64,000 nt of DNA. Origin: Hyphomonadaceae bacterium (GTDB lineage: Bacteria; Pseudomonadota; Alphaproteobacteria; Rhizobiales; Hyphomicrobiaceae). Position 1 is the first letter of the stretch, and the number at the start of each line of letters is the position of its first letter. The stretch covers positions 62,001 through 126,000 of the forward strand of contig JAIEQJ010000004.1 in the NCBI GenBank assembly GCA_019747815.1, given 5' to 3'. This document shows, piece by piece, positions 56,567-64,000 of the stretch. A model generated the notes under the pieces. The model did not search any database. It was not told the origin of the DNA and saw nothing but the letters and a program-made list of their open reading frames with translations. The position numbers were made by a program, and so were the translations under genes.

Positions 56567-58171
56567 ATGGGGGGGGCGGTGGAGCACTACGATTATATCG
56601 TTGTCGGCGCCGGCTCGGCCGGCGCGGTGCTGGCGGCGCGCCTCTCGGAAGACCCGCGCACCAGCGTGCTGCTGATCGAGGCCGGGCGAGCCGGTCACGT
56701 CTACGCGCAACTGCCGATCAGCTTCGGCCTTCTCATCCACAATGCGGCAGCCAACTGGCTCTACGAATCCGACCCCGAGCCCGGCACCGCCCATCGCGCT
56801 ATTCCCGTGCCGCGCGGCAAGCTGCTCGGCGGCTCCAGTGCCATCAACGGTCTCGTCTGGGTGCGCGGGCAGCCGCTCGACTACGACACCTGGGCGCAGA
56901 TGGGCGCGCGGGGCTGGAGCTGGCAGGACGTGGCGCCGGTGTTCGACCGCATCGAGGATTTCGAGACGCGGGGCGCTCAGGGCCGCGGCAGCGGCGGGCC
57001 GCTGCACGTCTCGATCGTGCCGGACCAAAACCCGCTCTACGACGCGCTGTTTGAAGCTGCGGTCGAAGCGGGCTATCGGGTCAACCCCGACTACAACGGC
57101 AAGGACCAGGAAGGGATCGGCAAGACCCAGGCCAGCATCCGCCGCGGCCGGCGCATGAGCGTGTCGCACTGCTATCTTAAACCCGCCATCGGGCGCAGCA
57201 ATCTGCGGGTCGTCACCGAGGCCGCCGCGCGGCGTGTGCTGCTCGAAGGCCGGCGCTGCATCGGCATCGCCTACGAGCGCAAGGGGCAACCGGCGATGGC
57301 CCGCGCTAGGCGCGAGGTCATTCTCTCGGCCGGTGCGATTGCCACGCCCCAGCTCCTTGAGCTCTCCGGCATCGGCGGCCCGCAGATCCTCAAGGCGCAC
57401 GGCATCGAGGTCGCGCACGCTCTGCCGGCGGTCGGCGAGAACTTCCGCGACCACATCAACGCCCGCATCGTCTGGCGTGTGCAGAAGGCGCGCATCTCCT
57501 ACAACACCAGGGCGCGCGGCCTCGGCGCCGCCGGCCAGGCGCTCAAATACCTGGCAACCGGCGGTGGCTTCTTCAGCCTGCCCTCTGCGCCGCTCGTCGC
57601 CTTCCTCAAGACGCGCCCCGAGCTCGCCACGCCCGACGTCCAGATGCATCTCATCCCCTACGCCATCAAGGACCCCAAGCGGCGCAAGCTGCAGGATTTC
57701 CCCTCCATGACGGTCGCCTGCTATCAGCTCCGCCCGCAGAGCCTGGGGAGCGTGCACATCCGCTCGGCCGACCCCGACGCACACCCTGCGATCCGCTTCA
57801 ATTTCCTGGCCGACAGCATCGATCAGCGCACCATGGCCGACGGCTTCCGCATGATGCGCCGCATCGTCGAGGCGCGCGCCATGGACCATCTGCGGGGCGA
57901 GGAATACTCGCCTGGCCGGCACGTCGAGAGCGATGATCAGATCCTCACTTGGATCCGCAACAACTCCCAGACCGCCTATCACCCGATCGGCACCTGCCGC
58001 ATGGGGCAGGAGCCGAGCACGGTGGTCGACGAGCGGCTGCGTGTGCATGGCCTTGAGCGTCTGCGCATCGCCGATGCCTCGGTGTTTCCCACCATGCCGT
58101 CCGGCAACACCAATGCGCCGTCGATCATGGTTGGCGAGAAGGCCGCCGATCTCATCCGCGCCGCGGCCTGA
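56567..58171 (+). CDS. GMC family FAD-dependent oxidoreductase, second copy
   Basis: 534 residues. FAD fold DYIVVGAGSAGAVLAARLSED, GGSSAINGLVWVRGQPLDYDTWAQMG, LSAGAIATPQLLELSGIGG and a C-terminal YHPIGTCRMGQEPSTVVD ... NAPSIMVGEKAADLI with the catalytic His/Asn. Same architecture and N-terminal VExYDYI start as the 3774 protein. It oxidises alcohols; substrate unknown. Start ATG at 56567 (preceded by GGGGCGG) or GTG at 56579, four codons later. Confidence 0.88.
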   Translation: MGGAVEHYDYIVVGAGSAGAVLAARLSEDPRTSVLLIEAGRAGHVYAQLPISFGLLIHNAAANWLYESDPEPGTAHRAIPVPRGKLLGGSSAINGLVWVRGQPLDYDTWAQMGARGWSWQDVAPVFDRIEDFETRGAQGRGSGGPLHVSIVPDQNPLYDALFEAAVEAGYRVNPDYNGKDQEGIGKTQASIRRGRRMSVSHCYLKPAIGRSNLRVVTEAAARRVLLEGRRCIGIAYERKGQPAMARARREVILSAGAIATPQLLELSGIGGPQILKAHGIEVAHALPAVGENFRDHINARIVWRVQKARISYNTRARGLGAAGQALKYLATGGGFFSLPSAPLVAFLKTRPELATPDVQMHLIPYAIKDPKRRKLQDFPSMTVACYQLRPQSLGSVHIRSADPDAHPAIRFNFLADSIDQRTMADGFRMMRRIVEARAMDHLRGEEYSPGRHVESDDQILTWIRNNSQTAYHPIGTCRMGQEPSTVVDERLRVHGLERLRIADASVFPTMPSGNTNAPSIMVGEKAADLIRAAA

Positions 58172-58247
58172 GCGACGGGATCGCTGGCATCTGCCGCCCC
58201 TCAGGCTATGATCCCGACCCGACGGGTGTGGCGAGGGAGCAGAGCTG

Positions 58248-59318
58248 ATGCATTTCGGCCAGTTCAACCTGATGGGATACCGCACCCCCGGCACCAAGGC
58301 GCACGAGATCTACGACAACGCGGTGGCGCAGGTGAAGGCGGCGGAGGCCAATGGCTTTGAAACCGCCTGGTTCGCCGAGCACCATTTCTCCAACTACTGC
58401 GTGTGTCCCTCCCCGCTGATGATGCTGGCGCGGCTTGCCGGCGAGACCCGCCGCATCAAGCTCGGCTCGGCGGTGGTGGTGACGCCGCTCTATCAACCCG
58501 TGCGCCTCATCTCCGAGATCGGCATGGTGGATGCCCTCACCCATGGCCGCCTCGTGCTCGGGGTGGGGAGCGGCTATCAGCCCTACGAGTTCGAGCGCTT
58601 CGGCGAGACGCTGGCCGACGCCGTGCCGAAGCTCGTCGAGTTCATGGAGATGCTGGAGCTCGCCTTCACGCGCGACACCTTCAGCTATGAGGGCACGCAC
58701 TACCGGCTGCCCGAGACGCACATCGCCCCGCGGCCCGTGCGGGGGTTGCCCGAGATCTGGGTGGCGGGCGACAATCCCGTGCTGCACGAGCTTGCCGCGC
58801 GCAAGGGCTGGACGGTGATGCTGACCCCGCGGCACGCGTCCGTGCCGCAGCTTCTGGAGGCGCGGAGCAGGTTGGCCGGTGTGCACGGTGCGCTGGGGCT
58901 GGATGCGGCCCGCGTGGCCATCGCGCCGCTGCGCCACGTGTGCATCACCGACGACAAGGCCGAGGCCGCGAGCTTCATGGAGAACGCGCGCCACCAGATC
59001 AGACTGTCGCAGAGCCTGCGCTTTCGCGAGGAGCTGATGGACGGCACCATGCTGGTGGAGAAACCCTACAAGGGCGAGCCGCCGATGGAGGAGTTCGTCC
59101 GGCATGTGCTGGTCGGCGACGCCGGGATGGTGGCCGAGCGCCTCACGGCGCTGATCGATGCGGCGCGGCCCAGGCACATGCTGCTGCACTTTCAGGCCGG
59201 CGCATCGTCGCTCAGAACGGCGCTCAATTCGATCGAGCGGTTCGCCACCACGGTGAACCCGATGATCGAGCAGGCGCTGGGGCCGCTCGACAAGCTCGGC
59301 ATCGAGCGTGCCGCCTGA
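58248..59318 (+). CDS. LLM class flavin-dependent oxidoreductase
   Basis: 356 residues. Bacterial luciferase-like barrel: MHFGQFNLMGYRTPGTKAHEIY, FETAWFAEHHFSNYCVCPSPLMMLARLAG, IKLGSAVVVTPLYQPVRLISEIGMVDALTHGRLVLGVGSGYQPYEFERFG and VAGDNPVLHELAARKGWTVM. EHH is typical of the alkanal monooxygenase branch. It probably uses reduced FMN and oxygen, or F420-like chemistry, on an unknown substrate. ATG at 58248 with GGGAG upstream. Confidence 0.88.
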   Translation: MHFGQFNLMGYRTPGTKAHEIYDNAVAQVKAAEANGFETAWFAEHHFSNYCVCPSPLMMLARLAGETRRIKLGSAVVVTPLYQPVRLISEIGMVDALTHGRLVLGVGSGYQPYEFERFGETLADAVPKLVEFMEMLELAFTRDTFSYEGTHYRLPETHIAPRPVRGLPEIWVAGDNPVLHELAARKGWTVMLTPRHASVPQLLEARSRLAGVHGALGLDAARVAIAPLRHVCITDDKAEAASFMENARHQIRLSQSLRFREELMDGTMLVEKPYKGEPPMEEFVRHVLVGDAGMVAERLTALIDAARPRHMLLHFQAGASSLRTALNSIERFATTVNPMIEQALGPLDKLGIERAA

Positions 59319-59351
59319 GGCAGCATCGGCGTCAGGTGCAAGTGGAGAGCG

Positions 59352-60014
59352 CTACTCCTTGCGCTCCTTCTCCATCTCGATCGTGCGCCGGTCGACGTAG
59401 GCACCGGCCACCTTGACGAGATCCTCGATCTTGTCCTGGAAGAAGTGGTTGGCGTCGGGGATGACGGCGTTCTCGATCTTGACGCCCTTCTGCACCTTGG
59501 TCTTGGCGGCGAGCTCGGCGATCGACGCCGACGGCACGACGCGGTCCTTGTCGCCGTTCACCATCAGCCCCGACGAGGGGCACGGCGCCAGGAACGAGAA
59601 GTCGTAGAGGTTGGCTGGCGGCGCCACGCACACGAAGCCGTCGATCTCGGGCCGGCGCATCAGCAGTTGCATGGCGATCCAGGTGCCGAACGAGACGCCT
59701 GCAATCCAGCACGAACGCGAGTCGGGGTTCTGCAGCTGCAGCCAGTCGAGCGCCGAGGCCGCATCCGCCAGCTCGCCCGGGCCGTTGTCGAAATAGCCCT
59801 GGCTGCGCCCCACGCCGCGAAAGTTGAAGCGCAGCACCGAGAAGCCGCGTTCCACGAACAGGTAGTAGAGGGCATACACCACCTGATTGTTCATCGTGCC
59901 GCCGAACTGCGGGTGGGGATGCAGAATGAGCGCGACGGGGCTGTCGGCGGCGCTTTCGTGGTGATAGCGGGCCTCGATGCGCCCGGCCGGCCCGTTGATG
60001 ATCAGTTCAGGCAT
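59352..60014 (-). CDS. Alpha/beta hydrolase, COG2945-like
   Basis: 220 residues. ALILHPHPQFGGTMNNQVVYALYYLF and SVLRFNFRGVGRSQGYFDNGPGELADAA are hallmarks of this family, as is the nucleophile motif WIAGVSFGTWIAMQ (Ser). MVNGDKDRVVPSAS gives the acid and PDANHFFQDK the His. Cytoplasmic; substrate unknown. It is divergent from the suf operon, with 308 bases between. GGGAG stands 12 bases before the ATG at 60014. Confidence 0.85.
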   Translation of the reverse strand: MPELIINGPAGRIEARYHHESAADSPVALILHPHPQFGGTMNNQVVYALYYLFVERGFSVLRFNFRGVGRSQGYFDNGPGELADAASALDWLQLQNPDSRSCWIAGVSFGTWIAMQLLMRRPEIDGFVCVAPPANLYDFSFLAPCPSSGLMVNGDKDRVVPSASIAELAAKTKVQKGVKIENAVIPDANHFFQDKIEDLVKVAGAYVDRRTIEMEKERKE

Positions 60015-60125
60015 GCGTGATGGGGCTCCCGCTGGGTGACTGGCTGTTGGGGATCAGGGTGCGCGATGGCCTCCGCCGAGACCCGCACCACACGTTCACA
60101 ATTGGTGGGCGCGCAGCAAAAATAC

Positions 60126-60154
60126 TTGACTTGCCGGCTCGGAATTTCCATATA
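60126..60154 (+). promoter_or_regulatory. Promoter of the suf operon
   Basis: TTGACT and CATATA are separated by 17 bases, an excellent -35 and fair -10 in an AT-rich island. The expected start near 60160 gives a leader of about 160 bases before the Rrf2 gene. Confidence 0.6.
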
Positions 60155-60165
60155 TCCAAGTGAAG

Positions 60166-60182
60166 TTTAGAACAGTTCGAAA
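60166..60182. promoter_or_regulatory. Candidate Irr (ICE) box in the suf promoter
   Basis: TTTAGAAC-A-GTTCGAAA, a 17-bp inverted repeat with one mismatch, close to the TTTAGAA...TTCTAAA form bound by Irr in Rhizobiales. It lies just after the expected transcription start, a repressor position. Confidence 0.55.
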
Positions 60183-60322
60183 GAATGGGCCCGCATCTCG
60201 AAAGAATGAGCCCGGATCGAACCGCTCGGCTGGCCGTGTCATAGCACGGGCCGGGGTGTCGAACGCAAGAGGCAAGGTCGAGCCTGGGCTGGCTGGCGTT
60301 GCGTTGGGTGGAGCCGGACGTC

Positions 60323-60787
60323 GTGGAGTTGAATACCAAGGGCAGGTATGCGGTCACCGCCATGGCGGACCTGGCCAAGTACGGTGCCGGTGACGCTGTG
60401 CCGCTGTCGGCCATCGCCGAGCGCCAGCAGATCTCGCTGGCGTATCTGGAGCAGCTCTTTTCCAAGCTCCGCCGTGCCGGTCTGGTGGAGAGCGCGCGCG
60501 GCCGCTCCGGCGGCTATCGGCTCGGGCGGCCGGCTGCGAGCATCACGGTTGCCGAGGTTCTGCGCGCCGTCGAGGAGGGCATCCGCATGACGCGGTGCCG
60601 CGGCGAGGATGCGCCGCCCTGCATAGCAGGCCAGCGCTGCCTGACGCATGGTCTGTGGGATGCGCTCGGCGATCAGATCGCAACGTTCCTGGACAGTGTG
60701 ACGCTGCAGGAGGTGATTGACGGCATCCCCGCGGGCAAGCATGCGGCGCGCGCGCCTGCGACGCTGGCGGAGTGGATCACGGAATGA
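60323..60787 (+). CDS. Rrf2 family regulator, IscR-like
   Basis: 154 residues. LNTKGRYAVTAMADLAKYG opens the winged helix as in IscR; QQISLAYLEQLFSKLRRAGLV is the recognition region and SARGRSGGYRLGRPAASITVAEVLRAVEEG the wing. Three Cys (C-x7-C-x5-C in RCRGEDAPPCIAGQRCLTH) can hold an Fe-S cluster. It heads the suf operon and presumably senses cluster status. GTG at 60323 follows GGTGGAG; TTG at 60329 is an alternative. It overlaps the desulfurase by four bases. Confidence 0.87.
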   Translation: MELNTKGRYAVTAMADLAKYGAGDAVPLSAIAERQQISLAYLEQLFSKLRRAGLVESARGRSGGYRLGRPAASITVAEVLRAVEEGIRMTRCRGEDAPPCIAGQRCLTHGLWDALGDQIATFLDSVTLQEVIDGIPAGKHAARAPATLAEWITE

Positions 60788-61908
60788 GCGCTCGGCGCAC
60801 ATATCTTGACTGGAACGCAACGGCACCGCTGCGGCCCGAAGCGCGCGAGGCCGCCGTTGCGGCGCTTGATGTCGTCGGCAACCCATCGTCGCCGCACGCC
60901 GAGGGGCGGCGTGCGCGTGCCATCATCGAGGATGCGCGCGAGAAGGTCGCGGCCCTGGTCGGGGCCACGCCGGCGGAGGTGGTGTTCACCAGCGGCGGCA
61001 CGGAGGCCAACAATGCCGTGCTGGCGGCGGGGTGGGACACCATCGTCCTGTCCGGCATCGAGCACGATTCGGTGCTTGTCCCGGCTCGCGACGGCAGGGC
61101 GCGCGTGGTCGAGATGCCGGTCGGGCGCAGCGGTGTGGTGGGCGTGGATGCGCCGCTGGCCGATCATGTCTCAGCCGGCCGCTCCCTCCTGTCGCTGCAG
61201 ATGGCCAACAACGAGACAGGTGTCGTCCAGCCGGTGGCCGCAGTGGCCGCGGCCGCCAGGGCGCAGGGCTTTTTCGTCCACACCGACGCCGTCCAGGCCG
61301 CCGGCCGCGTTCCTGTCGATGTGCGATCTCTCGGCGTCGACTGCCTCACGCTGTCCGCCCACAAGATCGGCGGCCCCAAGGGCGTGGGCGCCTTGGTCAT
61401 TCATGAGCGCGCCAGCCTTCCGGCCTTCATTGCCGGCGGCGGCCAGGAGCGCCGCCGGCGCGCGGGAACCGAGAACGTTGCAGCGATTGCCGGGTTCGGT
61501 GCGGCCGCGGAGGCGGCCCGCGGCGATCTCGCCCGCATGGGCCGCCTCCGCGTGCTGCGCGACCGGCTGGAAGGCGAGGTGTGTGCGCTCACCCCGGCCG
61601 CCGTTGTGATCGGTGCGGAGGCCGCTCGCCTGCCCAATACTGCCGCCATCGCGCTCGCCGGTGTGAGTGCCGAGACGCTGGTGATTGCGCTCGATCTGGC
61701 CGGCATTGCCGTCAGCGCCGGCGCCGCGTGCTCGTCGGGCAAGGTCGGTACGAGCCACGTGCTGGAAGCGATGGGATTGGAGAAGAGCCTTGCGCGCGCG
61801 GCCATTCGCGTGAGCCTCGGCTGGAGTTCAACGCAAAGCGATATAGGCGCCTTCGTCGCAGCGTGGGGCCGCATCGCCCAACGCCATCGCGAACGCGCGG
61901 TTGCATAA
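60784..61908 (+). CDS. Cysteine desulfurase (NifS/IscS-like)
   Basis: 374 residues. PLP fold-type [88 protein letters not shown] (PLP Lys), [17 protein letters not shown] and [17 protein letters not shown] with the active-site Cys (about residue 317). It removes sulfur from cysteine as persulfide for Fe-S assembly. Starts inside the ATGA overlap with the Rrf2 gene. A canonical SufS may lie further right, beyond the window. Confidence 0.92.
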   Translation: MSARRTYLDWNATAPLRPEAREAAVAALDVVGNPSSPHAEGRRARAIIEDAREKVAALVGATPAEVVFTSGGTEANNAVLAAGWDTIVLSGIEHDSVLVPARDGRARVVEMPVGRSGVVGVDAPLADHVSAGRSLLSLQMANNETGVVQPVAAVAAAARAQGFFVHTDAVQAAGRVPVDVRSLGVDCLTLSAHKIGGPKGVGALVIHERASLPAFIAGGGQERRRRAGTENVAAIAGFGAAAEAARGDLARMGRLRVLRDRLEGEVCALTPAAVVIGAEAARLPNTAAIALAGVSAETLVIALDLAGIAVSAGAACSSGKVGTSHVLEAMGLEKSLARAAIRVSLGWSSTQSDIGAFVAAWGRIAQRHRERAVA

Positions 61909-61937
61909 CCAAAGATCAGAGCAAAGAGAGAGCAGGA

Positions 61938-63407
61938 ATGCCGGCAGTTCAACAGACGATCGATCAGGTCAAGCGGATCGACGTCGACCAGTACAAGTAC
62001 GGTTTCGAGACCACCATCGAGGTGGTGAAGGCGCCCAAGGGCCTCAACGAGGACATCGTGCGCTTCATCTCCGACAAGAAGGGTGAGCCGGCCTGGATGC
62101 TGCAGTGGCGGCTGGAGGCGTTCCAGCGCTGGCAGGCCATGACGGAGCCGACCTGGGCCAACGTGAAATATCCCAGGATCGATTTCCAGGACCTCCATTA
62201 CTACGCCGCGCCGAAATCGAGCGAGGGCCCCAAGAGCCTCGACGAGGTCGACCCCGAGCTGCTGCGCACCTACGAGAAGCTTGGCATTCCGCTCAGGGAG
62301 CGCGAGGTGCTGGCCGGCGTGCAGGGCGCGCGCGTGGCGGTCGATGCGGTGTTTGATTCCGTCTCCGTGGTCACCACCTTCAAGGACGAGCTGGCCAAGG
62401 CCGGCGTCATCTTCTGCTCCATCTCCGAAGCGCTGCGCGAGCATCCCGAGCTGGTGCGCAAGTACCTGGGCTCGGTGGTCCCGCAGGGCGACAACTTCTA
62501 CGCCGCGCTCAACTCGGCGGTGTTCTCCGACGGCTCGTTCGTCTACGTGCCGGAAGGCGTGCGCTGCCCGATGGAGCTCTCAACCTACTTCCGCATCAAC
62601 GAGAAGCAGACGGGCCAGTTCGAGCGCACGCTCATCATTGCCGACAAGGGCGCCTACGTGAGCTACCTCGAAGGCTGCACGGCGCCGACCCGCGACGAGA
62701 ACCAGCTGCATGCCGCCGTGGTCGAGCTGATCGCCCTCGACAATGCCGAGATCAAGTATTCCACGGTGCAGAATTGGTATCCGGGCGACAAGGACGGCAA
62801 GGGCGGTATTTACAACTTCGTGACCAAGCGGGGCGACTGCCGCGGCCGCCACTCCAAGATCAGCTGGACGCAGGTCGAGACCGGGTCTGCGATCACGTGG
62901 AAGTACCCGAGCTGCATTCTGCGCGGCGACGAGTCCCGAGGCGAGTTCTACTCGATCGCGGTATCGAACGGCCATCAGCAGGTCGACAGCGGCACCAAGA
63001 TGATCCACCTGGGCTCCAACACGTCGAGCCGCATCATCTCCAAGGGCATTGCCGCGGGTCACTCGCAGAACACCTACAGGGGGCTGGTGTCCGCGCACCG
63101 CAAGGCGAAGAACGTGCGCAACTTCACCAACTGCGATTCGCTGCTGATCGGCGACAAATGCGGCGCCCACACCGTGCCCTATATCGAGGCCAAGAATGCC
63201 TCCGCGCACTTCGAGCACGAGGCCACGACGTCGAAGATCTCAGACGACAAGCTGTTCTACTGCATGCAGCGCGGGCTGAGCGAGGAGGAGGCGGTGGCCC
63301 TGATCGTCAATGGCTTCGTGCGCGACGTGCTGCAGCAACTGCCGATGGAGTTCATGGCCGAGACACAGAAGCTCATCGGCGTCTCGCTCGAAGGATCGGT
63401 GGGATAG
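61938..63407 (+). CDS. sufB: Fe-S cluster assembly scaffold protein SufB
   Basis: 489 residues, the family's usual length. [116 protein letters not shown] and [37 protein letters not shown] identify SufB of the SufBCD scaffold complex. ATG at 61938 with GAGAGAGCAGGA before it, 29 bases after the desulfurase stop. It builds clusters on the SufBC2D complex in the cytoplasm. Confidence 0.96.
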   Translation: MPAVQQTIDQVKRIDVDQYKYGFETTIEVVKAPKGLNEDIVRFISDKKGEPAWMLQWRLEAFQRWQAMTEPTWANVKYPRIDFQDLHYYAAPKSSEGPKSLDEVDPELLRTYEKLGIPLREREVLAGVQGARVAVDAVFDSVSVVTTFKDELAKAGVIFCSISEALREHPELVRKYLGSVVPQGDNFYAALNSAVFSDGSFVYVPEGVRCPMELSTYFRINEKQTGQFERTLIIADKGAYVSYLEGCTAPTRDENQLHAAVVELIALDNAEIKYSTVQNWYPGDKDGKGGIYNFVTKRGDCRGRHSKISWTQVETGSAITWKYPSCILRGDESRGEFYSIAVSNGHQQVDSGTKMIHLGSNTSSRIISKGIAAGHSQNTYRGLVSAHRKAKNVRNFTNCDSLLIGDKCGAHTVPYIEAKNASAHFEHEATTSKISDDKLFYCMQRGLSEEEAVALIVNGFVRDVLQQLPMEFMAETQKLIGVSLEGSVG

Positions 63408-63408
63408 C

Positions 63409-63675
63409 ATGTCCCGGTATTGGTTCAGGCCGAAGACCTACGGCTACGGCGCCACGCCCTCCGACTGGCGGGGCTGGGCTGCCATTGCCGCCTATCTCGC
63501 CGTGGTCCTCGCGCTGACGCTGCCGCTTCTCGCTTGGCCTGCCGACCTGCCGGCGGGCCCGAGGATCTGGCAGGTCGCGACCTGGGCCGTCATGATCGCC
63601 CTGTTGACGCTGGGCTTCATCCGCTTCACGCGTGCGAAGACCGATGGACAATGGAGCTGGCGTTGGGGAAAGTAG
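63409..63675 (+). CDS. Small membrane protein within the suf operon (88 aa)
   Basis: 88 residues. MSRYWFRPKTYGYGATPSDW starts a polar segment, followed by two hydrophobic helices (AAIAAYLAVVLALTLPLLA and QVATWAVMIALLTLGFIRF) and a basic tail ending WSWRWGK. It begins one base after the sufB stop. Similar short membrane proteins sit after sufB in related genomes as I recall, function unknown. The position implies cotranscription with suf genes. Confidence 0.75.
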   Translation: MSRYWFRPKTYGYGATPSDWRGWAAIAAYLAVVLALTLPLLAWPADLPAGPRIWQVATWAVMIALLTLGFIRFTRAKTDGQWSWRWGK

Positions 63676-63703
63676 GGTTAACGCGTGCCGTAAGGTGTAT
63701 CGA

Positions 63704-63720
63704 GCCGGGCGCAACCCGGC
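63704..63720. other. Short GC hairpin after the small suf membrane gene
   Basis: GCCGGG and CCCGGC flank a 5-base loop, in the 124-base gap before the last partial ORF. No T-run, so attenuation is possible but unproven. Confidence 0.3.
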
Positions 63721-63799
63721 CGCCGAGATGACGGAGTGGAACGCTGAAGGAGCGCCCGGATGGCGGGTTGACCGGGTGGAACGGTTGAGGAGATGGAAG

Positions 63800-64000
63800 A
63801 TGCGTGATGCGGCGGAATTTGCGAGTGCGGTCCTGACGGCGAAGCTGCGGCGCGAGCTGGACGAGCGCGAGTGCAGGCGGCGCAATGCGTTGTCCAAGAC
63901 CAGTCCGGGCTTCGCGCTGCGGACGGGCGATGTCGGCACCATCCTCGAGACGCTGGGCAACAACGAGGCGTTCCTCGTCGAGTTCAACAAGAACGGCAAG
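63800..64000 (+). CDS. Hypothetical protein, partial (C-terminus beyond the window)
   Basis: 67 codons are visible from the ATG at 63800, preceded by GAGGAGATGGAAG. The N-terminal part (AAEFASAVLTAKLRRELDERECRRRNALSKT) is helical and basic. The last part, LRTGDVGTILETLGNNEAFLVEFNKNG, looks like the small SH3-like beta domain of DUF4926-type proteins. The frame is open upstream to an ATG at 63728, so the start could be earlier. It may belong to the suf operon or be an insertion between suf genes. Confidence 0.5.
   Translation, partial: MRDAAEFASAVLTAKLRRELDERECRRRNALSKTSPGFALRTGDVGTILETLGNNEAFLVEFNKNGK

Noticed and set aside
55289-58297. A 1002-codon open frame on the minus strand
   Set aside because: It runs antisense through anmK and the GMC gene, both clearly identified; its translation is His/Arg/Gly-rich with no domain. 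High GC content keeps such frames open.

Overview
The window is GC-rich chromosomal DNA with dense coding on both strands. It most resembles an alphaproteobacterium, probably Hyphomicrobiales. Three things point there: an iscR-like / cysteine desulfurase / sufB operon with an Irr-like box in its promoter, a UvrB with long N- and C-terminal extensions, and many intergenic palindromes of the GTCATCCCGG...CCGGGATGAC and CCCTCTCCCC...GGGGAGAGGG kinds. I saw no tRNA, rRNA, CRISPR array or transposase gene. All functions come from motif recognition by eye; no database was searched.

Layout. 0-9 kb: a truncated TRAP substrate-binding protein, a DUF992 protein, an SDH-type Clp-fold protease, an M20 amidohydrolase with an apparent short internal deletion, a GMC oxidoreductase, an alpha/beta hydrolase and a RecQ-type helicase. 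9-20 kb: a divergent Lrp regulator / HPPD pair around a perfect operator-like palindrome, an EEP-fold phosphoesterase or nuclease, a nucleotide-transporter-like MFS protein, a CPBP protease, two exported Clp-fold proteins, a GST and an aspartate aminotransferase. 20-29 kb: a cluster of palindromes, then a leftward set of CNT transporter, two adjacent acyl-CoA dehydrogenases (probably one heteromeric enzyme) and an enoyl-CoA hydratase, followed by a CNNM/CBS protein, a YbdK-type glutamate-cysteine ligase and two c-type cytochromes. 30-42 kb: an ECF sigma / anti-sigma pair, a frameshifted small membrane protein, a GNAT enzyme, an EF-G-like GTPase, a divergent NsrR / truncated haemoglobin pair, a divergent HxlR / CMD pair sharing two matching operators, exported MsrB and MsrA, an MFS transporter and SfsA. 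42-50 kb: a glycosyltransferase coupled to a CinA-type domain protein, uvrB carrying an in-frame palindromic element, a YecA/SEC-C protein and a lower-GC patch with two unknown genes. 50-64 kb: a Tat-type amidohydrolase, a haloalkane dehalogenase, an aldo/keto reductase, tyrS divergent from anmK, a second GMC oxidoreductase, an LLM flavin enzyme, an alpha/beta hydrolase and the start of the suf Fe-S assembly operon.

The clearest functional themes are redox and Fe-S homeostasis (NsrR-globin, MsrA/B, cytochromes, suf) and catabolism (HPPD, acyl-CoA dehydrogenases, GMC enzymes, dehalogenase). The most unusual sequence features are the mobile palindromes: a 172-bp element with perfect 18-bp ends inside the uvrB reading frame, and a 161-bp double-hairpin element present twice, 8.7 kb apart.
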